Virus record (IMG/VR): IMGVR_UViG_3300025201_000001
Coordinates: 1-28,365 of that record
Length of the DNA stretch: 28,365 bases
DNA from: a virus
Strand: one strand, 5' to 3'
Part shown: positions 5,924 through 13,924 of the stretch, one piece after another
How the letters are laid out: every line of letters begins with the position of its first letter
Numbering within the stretch: the first letter of the stretch is position 1
Notes under the pieces: generated by a model
Database searches by the model: none
What the model was told of the DNA's origin: nothing
The model's input: the letters and a program-made list of their open reading frames with translations, nothing else
Made by a program: the position numbers and the translations under genes

Positions 5924-5950
5924 AACCCCGCTTTACACGGGGTTTTTTTT
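5924..5950 (+). terminator. Rho-independent terminator ending the early region
   Basis: The stem AACCCCG (5924-5930) / CGGGGTT (5938-5944) has a 7-nt loop and runs into eight T (5943-5950). A TATACT box at about 5967-5972 lies between it and the 5998 gene and may belong to the next promoter, though no good -35 box is seen. Confidence 0.9.
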
Positions 5951-5997
5951 CGTCTGTTATAAGCGTATACTAAGCCAATCAAATCAAAGGCGCTTAC

Positions 5998-7299
5998 ATG
6001 GCTTACTATCTAGCATTTACATCAGGCAGTGAATACGTCGATATACCATCACCGATATCGGTTAGCGGTGACGGGGTGCTGGCTGAAATTGATTTTGTTT
6101 ACAAAGGTGCAACTAATAATGTTATTTGTGGCGGCACTTCATTCAGTGATTATTGGCGTATAGATAGAGATAATCAATTTAGAATCTCAATTGCAGGCAG
6201 CGCCAGCATCTTAACAATAAACACACCTTTAGTTATAGGCGAAAGATATACACTACGACTAGTAAGAACAGGTTCATCAGTAGAAGTTAGAGACTCAACA
6301 AATACGGCGATAACAAGCGCTACAAATATAAGCGCTAACCCGTTTATCATAGGCAAAATAGGCTCATTTCACAACGGCTCTTCAAACCTAATAATGGACT
6401 TGTACGGGTTTAAGGCGAACAACGGCGCTAATGTTTACAGCACAACCGCATCAGGTGGAACAGGCTCAACCATACCTGATACGGTTGGTGGTAACGACGG
6501 AACGCTTGTAAACTTCCCCACCGATAATAGTCAGTGGGTGTTTTATAGTGACGCGACAGGTGTAACGGCTGATGTTGCGTACACGGTAAATAGCCCATCA
6601 GCATCAGCTAGTGCAAGCGCTACCGTGCCAGCGCCGCAAGCAGACATTACTTTCACTGTATCGTCTCCTAGCTTATCGGCAAGCGTATCGGCAACGCTGC
6701 CAAATCCAATCGCAAATGTTAATGTTATTGTTAGTAGCCCTAGTGTTTCCGTAGCATCAACGGCAACATTACCACAGCCAGAATCAGATATTGTTTTCAC
6801 AGTTAATTCACCAGGTGTTTCGGCTAATGCTTCGGCTACGCTACCTGGATATAGCGCAACGGTATCATTCACTGTTGGCGCTCCAAGTGTTTCATCGAAT
6901 GCTAGCGCCACACTACCTAATCCAAGCGCTAATGTTAGTTACACCGTATCTACGCCAGTCGTTAGCGCATTAGCAAGCGCAACGCTGCCAAATCCGGTTT
7001 CAGATATTGCGTTTAGCGTATCAGCGCCTAACTTTTCAGTATCAGCGACAGCGACACAGCCAAGCTTCAACGCTAACGTTGCGTTTACGGTTAACGCGCC
7101 TACTGTATCAATATCAGCAAGCGCTACATTGCCGCAACCAGAATCAACAGTAAGTTTCGCTGTTTCACCCCCTAGCGTTAGCGTAGTTGCTATTGTTGGT
7201 GGAATTGCGATAATAGTCGATGAAGAAACGAACATTAACCAGCGCGTAATGTCAAACAACATTAACGCGCCGATATTATCAAACAACATAAACGGGTGA
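5998..7299 (+). CDS. LamG-like protein with eight 24-residue repeats
   Basis: This is a 433-residue protein. Residues 1-185 resemble a LamG/concanavalin-like jelly roll (YLAFTSGSEYVDIP, GERYTLRLVR, IIGKIGSFHNGSSNLIMDLYGF). Residues 193-384 are eight repeats of exactly 24 residues, with consensus [V/I]xFTVxSPSVSxSASATLP followed by four variable residues, plus a ninth degenerate copy to about 408. The tail contains two NNIN(A/G) motifs. The composition is almost free of Lys and Cys, as in extended surface fibres. It probably decorates the virion or binds a glycan, but no host or phage function is proven. It has an AAAGG ribosome site and opens the operon after the terminator. Its position before the terminase, away from the tail genes, is unusual. 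Confidence 0.7.
   Translation: MAYYLAFTSGSEYVDIPSPISVSGDGVLAEIDFVYKGATNNVICGGTSFSDYWRIDRDNQFRISIAGSASILTINTPLVIGERYTLRLVRTGSSVEVRDSTNTAITSATNISANPFIIGKIGSFHNGSSNLIMDLYGFKANNGANVYSTTASGGTGSTIPDTVGGNDGTLVNFPTDNSQWVFYSDATGVTADVAYTVNSPSASASASATVPAPQADITFTVSSPSLSASVSATLPNPIANVNVIVSSPSVSVASTATLPQPESDIVFTVNSPGVSANASATLPGYSATVSFTVGAPSVSSNASATLPNPSANVSYTVSTPVVSALASATLPNPVSDIAFSVSAPNFSVSATATQPSFNANVAFTVNAPTVSISASATLPQPESTVSFAVSPPSVSVVAIVGGIAIIVDEETNINQRVMSNNINAPILSNNING
6574..7221 (+). repeat. 72-bp coding repeats (8 full, 1 degenerate)
   Basis: These are the DNA units behind the 24-residue repeats. Length is strictly conserved while the nucleotide sequences have diverged, so the array is old and under selection at protein level. 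The ninth unit loses the pattern after SPPSVSV and becomes hydrophobic. Confidence 0.85.
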
Positions 7300-7303
7300 C
7301 AAA

Positions 7304-7642
7304 ATGGCAACACCAAATGCAGCAGAATTAAACGCATTAGCTACCGACTTGGCTACACGATACGCAGATGCAACGCTAGAGATTAGGGCAGGCGTTACTG
7401 TGCTTGCAACACATACGCTAGCAGGGTTCGGCGCGGCATCTAACGGCACGGTTACTGCTAACGCTATTGCAGCCGCAACTATTGCAGCGACAGGTACGGC
7501 AGATAACGCAAAACTTATCGATGTCACTACCGAGTACGATTTAACGCTAGGAACAGCTGGCGCGGATGTTATTGTATCAACTACTAACTACATAAGCGGT
7601 GAAACATCAAGCGTTAACTCGCTAGCTATCACATTCGCATAG
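7304..7642 (+). CDS. Putative structural protein, Ala/Thr-rich
   Basis: This is a 112-residue protein, rich in Ala, Thr and Val and without Cys. A helical N terminus (AELNALATDLATRYADATLEI) precedes beta-prone repeats (GTVTANAIAAATIAATGTADN). The start has GGGTGA 6-7 nt upstream and follows the previous stop by 4 nt, in one operon with the LamG-like gene. Composition and context suggest a virion or fibre-associated protein. I do not recognise a family. Confidence 0.6.
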   Translation: MATPNAAELNALATDLATRYADATLEIRAGVTVLATHTLAGFGAASNGTVTANAIAAATIAATGTADNAKLIDVTTEYDLTLGTAGADVIVSTTNYISGETSSVNSLAITFA

Positions 7643-7649
7643 GTGACGT

Positions 7650-7919
7650 ATGAGCCAGCTTTACGAAAAGCCGTTGCCAGTCGGAAAGGTTGGCAATTAC
7701 ACATATACCATTGATAGCGGTTGGCTTAATGGTGAGCCTATAACTGGATTGACGGTCACTTGTGATGGCGCAACTGTTACGCTACCTACTTCCAGCGATA
7801 ACGTCTTACAGGCTTATTTTGAGGGCGTTACAGTTGGCAGGCATGAGGTGCATTGGTCTTGGCAAACCGCAACGCGCTCAGACTGTGACACAGGCGTATT
7901 GACCATAGTAGAGTGTTAA
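7650..7919 (+). CDS. Putative beta-sandwich virion-associated protein
   Basis: The 89 residues alternate strands and turns (VGKVGNYTYTIDSGWLNGEPITGLTVTC, VGRHEVHWSWQTATRSDCDTGVLTIVEC), as in a small Ig-like sandwich. The start ATG 7650 has AGGTGA just upstream. It sits between two other small genes of the pre-terminase operon and its stop overlaps the next ATG (TAATG). It may act with the LamG-like protein; that is inference from position only. Confidence 0.6.
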   Translation: MSQLYEKPLPVGKVGNYTYTIDSGWLNGEPITGLTVTCDGATVTLPTSSDNVLQAYFEGVTVGRHEVHWSWQTATRSDCDTGVLTIVEC

Positions 7920-8140
7920 TGTTCACACCGATAGTTAGTATCTATCGGTTCGGTGAGAAGTGCGGTACATACGAATCATTTACAACGGTGACTTTTTACG
8001 GTGGCGAGGCTACGATTAACGGCTTATGTCAACCAATAAGCAAGAAGCAAGCACGTAAATTCGTTCACGACATGCGCTTACTTGGTGTTCATACGTTGAG
8101 GTATAAGCGTAAAGGGCGGTACAAGGTGGTTTCTATATGA
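7919..8140 (+). CDS. Small basic hypothetical protein upstream of terminase
   Basis: This 73-residue basic protein has strands in the first half and a helix-strand end (KKQARKFVHDMRLLGVHTLRYKRKGRYKVV). It starts at ATG 7919, overlapping the previous TAA, and ends in an ATGA overlap with the small terminase gene, so it is translated together with packaging genes. It could bind nucleic acid because of its charge; no family is recognised. Confidence 0.6.
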   Translation: MFTPIVSIYRFGEKCGTYESFTTVTFYGGEATINGLCQPISKKQARKFVHDMRLLGVHTLRYKRKGRYKVVSI

Positions 8141-8592
8141 AATCAGGCAGCAAGACTTGCAGAGTGGGTACGTGTGAAGTTACTCACAAAGGCAAGCGTA
8201 GAGGAAGAAAGAAAATGCTAACGCCAGAAGAGTTTAAAGAAAAGTCAGAAGAATACTTTGACGAGTGCAAGGCGCAAGATGAAGCGCCTAGCATTGCTGG
8301 GCTTGCTTTTCATTTGGGGTTTTCATCTAAGCAGTCGATATTTGATTACAGAAAAGACCCTGAATACGCGCATGAAGCAAATAGAGCAACGCTATTCATA
8401 GAGGCATGGCTTAACAAGAAGGTGGTTAATAAAGATACCTACTCGCCCGGGCAATGGCACATACTTAAAGCTAACTTTGGCTATGAGGATAAGCAGAGTT
8501 TAGATCACACGAGTAGTGATTCAAGTATGACTCCTAGAGACCAAAGCTTGGCAGTCCTAGAGGCTTTAAAAAATAAACACAAAGAAGTATAA
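8137..8592 (+). CDS. terS: Terminase small subunit
   Basis: This is a 151-residue protein. The core PSIAGLAFHLGFSSKQSIFDY followed by DPEYAHEANRA is the helix-turn-helix region of gp3-type (P22-like) small terminases, followed by helices and SPGQWHILKANFGYEDK. The basic N terminus (HKGKRRGRKK) fits DNA binding. It recognises packaging sites and regulates the large subunit. The start overlaps the preceding stop (ATGA). The large-subunit gene follows after an HNH gene that has inserted between the two. Confidence 0.85.
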   Translation: MKSGSKTCRVGTCEVTHKGKRRGRKKMLTPEEFKEKSEEYFDECKAQDEAPSIAGLAFHLGFSSKQSIFDYRKDPEYAHEANRATLFIEAWLNKKVVNKDTYSPGQWHILKANFGYEDKQSLDHTSSDSSMTPRDQSLAVLEALKNKHKEV

Positions 8593-8599
8593 TAATTTA

Positions 8600-8679
8600 T
8601 GCGACTAGGAGGCATCCGAAAGGCATCTAGTCAATGCTTGTCGCAACCCTTCATGACTACCTTTGACAAAGGAATCAAT
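8600..8679 (+). promoter_or_regulatory. Structured leader of HNH gene 1; ribosome site in a hairpin
   Basis: CCTTT (8660-8664) and AAAGG (8668-8672) form a tight hairpin with loop GAC that buries the AAAGGA ribosome site. Further upstream TGCGAC (8600-8605) pairs with GTCGCA (8640-8645), and GACTAG (8603-8608) with CTAGTC (8627-8632), as alternatives; CC-GAAA-GG lies inside. The last 30 nt match the leader of HNH gene 2 almost base for base. Repression of translation is inferred. Confidence 0.6.
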
Positions 8680-9315
8680 ATGAAAACTTGTAATAAGTGC
8701 AATTTATCTAAATTAGAATACGAATTTCACAGAGACTCTTCTAAAAAGGATGGTCTTGTGACATTTTGCAAGGAATGCAAGAAGAAGTATAGAAAGAAAT
8801 ATTACTCAGAAAATTCAGAAGATGCCATACGCTATTCAAGAGAGTATTACAAAAAAGAATCCATAGAAAACATAGATGAAGTGCGGCGAAAGGGCAGGGA
8901 GAATGCGCGCAAGTACAGAGCTAGAAACATGGAAAGGGTTAGGGCTAGAAATTCAAAATGGATGCTAAATAATTACAGGGAAAGATACAAGAAGGACAAA
9001 GTTTTTACAGCCTCGACAATTGCAAGAAGAACTTTAAGAAACGCTTTAAGAAACATGGGGAAAGAGAAAGAGTCTTCTACGTGGGAGCTACTTGGTTATG
9101 GGGAAGAGGATTTTATAAAAAGAATTGAGCATTTAATGCAAGATGGGATGAGCTGGCGAAACTTTGGAGAATGGCACATTGACCATATAAAGCCAGTATC
9201 GCTATTTATAGCGGAGGGCGAAACGGATCCGAAAGTTATAAACGCTCTATCAAATTTACAACCTTTATGGGCAAAAGATAATTTGTCTAAAGGTGCGAAG
9301 TATGACCCCGAATGA
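8680..9315 (+). CDS. Free-standing HNH endonuclease with zinc ribbon
   Basis: This is a 211-residue protein. The N terminus has a four-cysteine ribbon (C4, C7, C30, C33), the middle is very basic and helical (about 35-110), and the C terminus bears an HNH motif: WHIDHIKPVSLF near residue 165, then NLQPLWAKDN and KGAKYD. Such enzymes nick or cut DNA and spread by homing. ATG 8680 is chosen over an in-frame ATG at 8599 because AAAGGA lies 6 nt upstream and the cysteine ribbon starts here. The gene lies between terS and terL and overlaps terL by 14 nt; both terminase genes look intact, so no intron is involved. Confidence 0.85.
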   Translation: MKTCNKCNLSKLEYEFHRDSSKKDGLVTFCKECKKKYRKKYYSENSEDAIRYSREYYKKESIENIDEVRRKGRENARKYRARNMERVRARNSKWMLNNYRERYKKDKVFTASTIARRTLRNALRNMGKEKESSTWELLGYGEEDFIKRIEHLMQDGMSWRNFGEWHIDHIKPVSLFIAEGETDPKVINALSNLQPLWAKDNLSKGAKYDPE

Positions 9316-10693
9316 AATAGCTGAAAACAGAACAGACCTACTTACATTTGCAAAAACCATGTTTCGCGCTCGCAAGGGCGCTGAGTTAAAGCATAACTGG
9401 CACCAAGACGAAATATGTAACGCACTTGAAAAGGTTGTTACTGGGCAGATTAACAGGCTAGTGATAAACATTCCCCCTCGCTCAGGCAAGACTGAGTTAG
9501 CCGTGATTAATTTTATGGCTTGGTGTATGGGTAATTTCCCTGACTCAGAATTCATACACGCCTCTTACTCTAAAAGGCTTGCAACAGCAAATGCATACGC
9601 GACACGAGCAATAATGCAACATGAGAAGTTTGCAGAGATATTTCCTGATGTTGGCCTGTCTACTGACTCAAGAGCAAAAGATGAATTCAGGACAGATACG
9701 GGCGGCATCGTTTACGCAACAGGCTCAGAAGGTACAATCACTGGGTATGGCGCTGGCAAGATGCGTGAACACTTCGGTGGTGCCATTATAATAGATGACC
9801 CACACAAAGCAGGTGAAGCAAATAGCGACACTATGCGCCAGAATGTACTTGATTGGTTCACCACCACCATGGAGAGCCGTAAAAACTCACCAGAGACACC
9901 GATAATAGTAATTATGCAAAGGTTGCATGAGGATGATTTAAGCGGATTCCTTTTAAATGGCGGTAATGGTGAGCACTGGGAGCATTTGCTTATACCTGCT
10001 CTAGATGATAATGACGAAACATTCTGGAAAGGTCAATTTAAAACAGAGGACTTGCACAGAATAAGGTCAACTAACAGCTATGTTTTTTCTGGTCAGATGA
10101 TGCAAACACCAAGCCCCACTGGTGGCGGAATGTTTAAGACTGAGTGGTGGAAATTTTACACTAAGGGTGACTTCTGTGATTATAGGGTTATATATGCAGA
10201 TACGGCAATGAAGACAGGGCAAGAGAATGATTACTCTGTTTTCCAGTGTTGGGGCAAAAAAGGCGACAACATATACCTTATAGACCAAGTCAGAGGAAAG
10301 TGGGAAGCCCCGCAGCTTCTAAGTATTGCAAATTCATTCTGGAATAAACATAAAGGCTCGCATGATGGAACCTTGCGGCAGATGAAAATAGAGGATAAGG
10401 CTAGCGGTACTGGACTTATACAGCAACTAAAGCAAGCAGGAATACCGGTTGCGCCAATACAAAGGAATAGGGATAAAATAACAAGGTCTTACGATGCTGC
10501 GCCATCGGTTGAGGCTGGAAGGGTTTTTCTTCCTCATGAAGCCGAATGGCTTAGCGATTACATATATGAGTTTGAAGTGTTTCCAAACGGCAAACATGAC
10601 GACCAAGTTGACCCGACCATGGATGCGATACAGGATTTAATTATAGATTCTAACAACCGCCCAACAATCCGCGTAGGCAGGCGGCGAAGATAA
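9302..10693 (+). CDS. terL: Terminase large subunit (packaging ATPase/nuclease)
   Basis: This is a 463-residue protein. The ATPase part shows Walker A PPRSGKT (around residue 59) and Walker B AIIIDDPHK (around 163). The nuclease part has the RNase-H-like acidic residues in YADTAMKTG, KIEDKASG and HDDQVDPTMDAI. It cuts concatemers and pumps DNA into the prohead through the portal. ATG 9302 is preferred to GTG 9293, since AAAGG at 9289-9293 is then 8 nt upstream. This ribosome site lies inside the end of the HNH gene, so the homing gene is tightly fitted into the packaging operon. Confidence 0.95.
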   Translation: MTPNEIAENRTDLLTFAKTMFRARKGAELKHNWHQDEICNALEKVVTGQINRLVINIPPRSGKTELAVINFMAWCMGNFPDSEFIHASYSKRLATANAYATRAIMQHEKFAEIFPDVGLSTDSRAKDEFRTDTGGIVYATGSEGTITGYGAGKMREHFGGAIIIDDPHKAGEANSDTMRQNVLDWFTTTMESRKNSPETPIIVIMQRLHEDDLSGFLLNGGNGEHWEHLLIPALDDNDETFWKGQFKTEDLHRIRSTNSYVFSGQMMQTPSPTGGGMFKTEWWKFYTKGDFCDYRVIYADTAMKTGQENDYSVFQCWGKKGDNIYLIDQVRGKWEAPQLLSIANSFWNKHKGSHDGTLRQMKIEDKASGTGLIQQLKQAGIPVAPIQRNRDKITRSYDAAPSVEAGRVFLPHEAEWLSDYIYEFEVFPNGKHDDQVDPTMDAIQDLIIDSNNRPTIRVGRRRR

Positions 10694-10730
10694 ATGATAC
10701 ACTAGGTAAAAATTAACCGGATTCGATAGC

Positions 10731-12044
10731 ATGAAACCACACATTAAGCCCACGACGGGGCAATTAAAGCTTAATTCAGCATTGAAGCGCTTGCCGTTTT
10801 ATTCTGGTGTAGGTCACTTCACAGGAACAAAGCATGGCAAGGCGTACAGCGATTACGGTTATCCGTTGGCGCTTGATTTCTGGTTTTATTACTCAGTGTA
10901 TCGCCGTATTGGCTTGGCTCGTGCGGCGGTTAAGCGTCCAATTGATATGTGTTGGTTAACGCCCCCTATGGTTAAGATTAACGATGACGAAATAGACGAG
11001 CAATTCAAGAAGTTTGCCAAGCGCATTAAAATGTGGCCTAAGCTTCGACAGGTTGACGACATGCAGTCAGTTGGTCATTACGCAGGGGTTATCGTGCGCG
11101 TTGCTGATGGGCTTACACTCGATAAACCTATGCAGCGCACAACCATGGATAACATCATTGATTTGATGCCAGCGTGGGAAGGACAGTTGATACCAGGCAA
11201 TCTAGACCTTGACCCGCAATCCACACGCTACGGAATGCCACTTCATTACACCTATCAGCAAAACGGTGTAAGACAATCAAGCCAGCGCGACGGTACAGAG
11301 CAAATGACTATCCACCATAGCCGTGTATGGATATGGAATGAGGGCGCAGTGGGCAATACTATCTACGGCGAATCATGCCTAGAGCCTATATACAACGCTT
11401 TAATGGATTGGGAAAAGGTGCGCGGTGCAGGTGCAGAGGGATTCTGGAAAAAGGCAGCTATGCGAGCGGTATTGCAAGCTGCGGCTGATACTTCTGGCAG
11501 TGCGCCAAGTGATGATGAGATGGACGACCTAACACAAGCTATCACAGACATGCAAGATAGCTTTGACGCTGTACCGTACTTAGGCGGCATGGAATTAAAG
11601 GGCATCGGAGATAGCGGCTCTATTGCGGCAATCGACAAGGCTAGCCAGATAGCACTTGAAGACGTTGCAGCAGGCCGCGGATGGTCAGCTAAGGGCTTGG
11701 TAGGCGCACAGGAAGGTAAGTTAGCGGGAGAGCAAGATACGGGAAACGATAAGCAAACCGCGCAATCACGCCGTGAAAACTACATGTCAATGCAAATTTA
11801 TTCAATGCTTGAATGGTTAACCGAGTACACCGATTACGACGGCACGGATAAGATAGTTGAGTTCGACGACTTAACCGCATCAGGTGACGAGGCTAAACTT
11901 AATCTAGCGCTTAAAATGGCTGAGATTAATACCAAGACCATGCAAGAGGTATTCAACCCTAATCAAATGCTTGAGATTGCTGGTTATGAGAAAAAGCCAG
12001 AGTTTGAAGAGGTGGTTGACGATGGTGGGGATGGTGAGCTTTGA
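10731..12044 (+). CDS. Portal protein, DUF1073-type
   Basis: This is a 437-residue protein. Motifs include ARAAVKRPIDMCW near residue 65, an IHHSRVWIWNEG segment near 193, GESCLEPIYNALMDWEKV, and the C-terminal RENYMSMQIYSMLEWLTE helix, consistent with the DUF1073 portal family. It forms the dodecameric channel at the capsid vertex. Some DUF1073 proteins are linked to Acb1-type phosphodiesterases, but no such domain is visible here. The start has only a weak site (CGGA). The C terminus overlaps the MuF gene by 4 nt. Confidence 0.85.
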   Translation: MKPHIKPTTGQLKLNSALKRLPFYSGVGHFTGTKHGKAYSDYGYPLALDFWFYYSVYRRIGLARAAVKRPIDMCWLTPPMVKINDDEIDEQFKKFAKRIKMWPKLRQVDDMQSVGHYAGVIVRVADGLTLDKPMQRTTMDNIIDLMPAWEGQLIPGNLDLDPQSTRYGMPLHYTYQQNGVRQSSQRDGTEQMTIHHSRVWIWNEGAVGNTIYGESCLEPIYNALMDWEKVRGAGAEGFWKKAAMRAVLQAAADTSGSAPSDDEMDDLTQAITDMQDSFDAVPYLGGMELKGIGDSGSIAAIDKASQIALEDVAAGRGWSAKGLVGAQEGKLAGEQDTGNDKQTAQSRRENYMSMQIYSMLEWLTEYTDYDGTDKIVEFDDLTASGDEAKLNLALKMAEINTKTMQEVFNPNQMLEIAGYEKKPEFEEVVDDGGDGEL

Positions 12045-12967
12045 CACAGCGAATAGTACCAACCCGACTCGAAAAAGACCCCACCGGACAGGCAGGCAAT
12101 CGTCTACGCGCAAAAGTTGACATCAGCAAGCGCGTGGAAAGGTTACGCGAGCCTGTTTTAGCTATCATTGATAGCTTCCCCGTTGAGTCGATAACGGTTA
12201 ACAAGACGCGGTACAACTACGATGTTAACCCGCAGCGAATTGCGGGCTTATTCGATGAGTTGCAAGCGTTGTTTTATCAGGCGCTAGAATTGGACGGGTT
12301 TAGTCGCGGGTGGTTTTTGATTCAATACCTGGGCAAAGCATGGCAAGAGGGTACGACTAAGGCTTTCACGCGACTAAAGCAAGCGGCAGAATCAGCAGCT
12401 CCAAACATAGCAGAGGTTATGCACCTTGATAGCGTGTTGACTTCACCAGAATACGCAAGGCGCTTTGAGATTATCGCGGCTAGGGCTTTTGAAAGTATGA
12501 AAGGGTTTGCAGGGCAAGCAGCTAATGACTTAGGGCGTATACTTGGTGAAGGTGTAGCGCTAGGCCAATCACCCGGCACAATTGCGCGTGATATTCGCAA
12601 GACGTTTGACCAGATTCAGGGTTATCGTGCTTTGCGTATTGCTAGGACTGAAGTTAATCAGGCTTTTACGGAGGCTAGGTACGAAGAATCAAAGGATGTG
12701 CGTGACCGTTTAGGTTTGCAAATTATGCAGATGCATGTGAGCGCCTTGGTTGATAACACGCGCCCAACTCATGCAGCTAGGCATGGTAAATTGTATACGC
12801 TTGAAGAACAGCGCGAGTGGTGGGCAGAGGGTTCCAATCGCATCCAGTGTTTATGTAGCACCGTTGAAGTTGTTATGGTTAATGGCAAACCGACTCAGCA
12901 AAAACTAATCGATAGACAAAGAAAGCGTGGTGAAATGTACTTTGCAATGCACCCCGAAAAGGCTTAA
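12041..12967 (+). CDS. MuF-like minor head protein
   Basis: This is a 308-residue protein. Residues 155-290 carry the MuF pattern: IARDIRKTF, then RIARTEVNQAFTEARYEES and a Cys-containing end RIQCLCSTVEVV. MuF proteins help prohead assembly and DNA ejection and are encoded next to the portal. The start is TTG 12041, which overlaps the portal stop by 4 nt and has GGTGAG upstream; no ATG fits. An HNH gene follows after a 96-nt leader. Confidence 0.85.
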   Translation: MTQRIVPTRLEKDPTGQAGNRLRAKVDISKRVERLREPVLAIIDSFPVESITVNKTRYNYDVNPQRIAGLFDELQALFYQALELDGFSRGWFLIQYLGKAWQEGTTKAFTRLKQAAESAAPNIAEVMHLDSVLTSPEYARRFEIIAARAFESMKGFAGQAANDLGRILGEGVALGQSPGTIARDIRKTFDQIQGYRALRIARTEVNQAFTEARYEESKDVRDRLGLQIMQMHVSALVDNTRPTHAARHGKLYTLEEQREWWAEGSNRIQCLCSTVEVVMVNGKPTQQKLIDRQRKRGEMYFAMHPEKA

Positions 12968-12977
12968 TATATAAACA

Positions 12978-13063
12978 AGGGTAAGGCTTAGCGGCTTACG
13001 GGTGGATTGGTCTCCACCTCCCTAAACTCACACAATGACCACCTTTTGACCTAAGGAATCAAT
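12978..13063 (+). promoter_or_regulatory. Structured leader of HNH gene 2; ribosome site in a hairpin
   Basis: GTAAG (12981-12985) pairs with CTTAC (12995-12999). GGTGGA (13001-13006) pairs with TCCACC (13013-13018). CCTT (13042-13045) pairs with AAGG (13053-13056) and covers the AAGGA ribosome site. The final 32 nt are nearly the same as the leader of HNH gene 1, while the upstream hairpins differ in sequence but are similar in layout. Confidence 0.6.
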
Positions 13064-13762
13064 ATGCAAACATGCAAATCATGCGGTATAACTCAACCGC
13101 TAACTGAATACTACAAATCAAATCGTACAACATCAGGTTATCGCGGAACATGCAAGAAGTGCGCTCACGAATCTTACAAAAAGCGATATGCGAATTCAAA
13201 GACATTTGTAGGGCATAACCAGAGAAATCTACCGCTACCAACAAAAGAAAGGCTGAGCGAGCTATTAGAGTATGTCGATGGCGGTAAATTAAAGAGAAAG
13301 GTTTCTGCTGGAAATCAAAAATATGGAACAGTCACTTCGGGCAAACAAGAGAGTCACGGGTATTGTCGAATACTGGTTGATGGAGACCACTATCTTTTTC
13401 ATAGAATTGTATGGCGCCTTGTGTATGGTGATGAACCTAAATTTATAGACCATATTAACAATGTAAGAAGCGATAATAGGATTGAGAATTTAAGACGCGT
13501 GGATAAATCTAGCAATTGCCAGCATCAACTTAAGCCAAAAAGCAATACAAGCGGATTTATCGGAGTTAGTAGGGTAAGGTCGTCTGGCAATTGGACTGCA
13601 AAGATATGCGTAAAATCAAAGAGCATCACGATAGGAAATTATTCAAACATAAAAGACGCAGTCCTAGCCTACAATGAAAAGTGTAATGAATTACATGGTG
13701 AGTTTGGCAAATCAAAGATAATACACAACATGGAAGAGTTAAAAAGGAGAGGGCTTATATAG
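13064..13762 (+). CDS. HNH homing endonuclease with zinc ribbon and AP2-like domain
   Basis: This is a 232-residue protein with three parts. A zinc ribbon has C4, C7, C30 and C33, the same spacing as in HNH gene 1. An HNH_3-type core reads HRIVWRLVYG, FIDHINNVRSDNRIENLR and SSNCQH (about 120-165). An AP2-like DNA-binding domain follows (SGFIGVSRVRSSGNWTAKI to NELHGEFG, about 168-220). It is a free-standing mobile endonuclease between the MuF and DUF2213 genes; neighbours are intact. AAGGA lies 6 nt before ATG 13064 but inside a hairpin. The stop codon lies in the terminator-like hairpin at 13749. Confidence 0.88.
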   Translation: MQTCKSCGITQPLTEYYKSNRTTSGYRGTCKKCAHESYKKRYANSKTFVGHNQRNLPLPTKERLSELLEYVDGGKLKRKVSAGNQKYGTVTSGKQESHGYCRILVDGDHYLFHRIVWRLVYGDEPKFIDHINNVRSDNRIENLRRVDKSSNCQHQLKPKSNTSGFIGVSRVRSSGNWTAKICVKSKSITIGNYSNIKDAVLAYNEKCNELHGEFGKSKIIHNMEELKRRGLI

Positions 13763-13767
13763 CCCTC
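13749..13767. terminator. Bidirectional hairpin terminator between converging genes
   Basis: GAGGGCT (13749-13755) pairs with AGCCCTC (13761-13767) around TATAT. On the minus strand the stem is followed by TCCTTTTT, a usable T tract for the leftward cassette; on the plus strand ATTTC follows. It separates HNH gene 2 from the converging small genes. Confidence 0.7.
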
Positions 13768-13834
13768 ATTTCAACCTAACCTTAACGCCTTGTTTGGCGA
13801 AGTGCCTTAATTCCATTATTGCATAAGGGGATAT

Positions 13835-13924
13835 TCATCTAATTAATTCATACCTTGTATTTATGATGCAAAACTCAAGTATCGCTTTAGACATTATGTA
13901 AAGATTTTCTTTTTCTTTGTCCAT
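13835..13924 (-). CDS. Possible 29-residue protein
   Basis: ATG 13924 overlaps the TGA of the upstream 48-residue gene (TGATG) and has AGGGAGG about 10 nt upstream. The product begins MDKEKENLYIMSKAILEFC and ends at 13835. It is very short and has no known relatives that I recognise, so it is supported only by the coupling and the ribosome site. Confidence 0.4.
   Translation of the reverse strand: MDKEKENLYIMSKAILEFCIINTRYELIR

Noticed and set aside
6543-6911. 122-residue frame opposite the 24-residue repeats
   Set aside because: It mirrors the periodic coding sequence of the plus-strand gene and has no start signal; a shadow frame.
8593-9301. Group I intron around HNH gene 1
   Set aside because: Both terminase genes look complete at their ends and no intron core elements are seen; the gene is free-standing.
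10731-12044. Acb1-type anti-CBASS domain on the portal
   Set aside because: The DUF1073 name is linked to Acb1 in some annotations, but no pair of HxT/S motifs of a 2H phosphodiesterase is visible.
12968-13762. Intron or IsrB/HEARO-type element around HNH gene 2
   Set aside because: The protein is a small HNH-AP2 enzyme without RuvC parts, the leader is under 100 nt, and neighbouring genes are intact.
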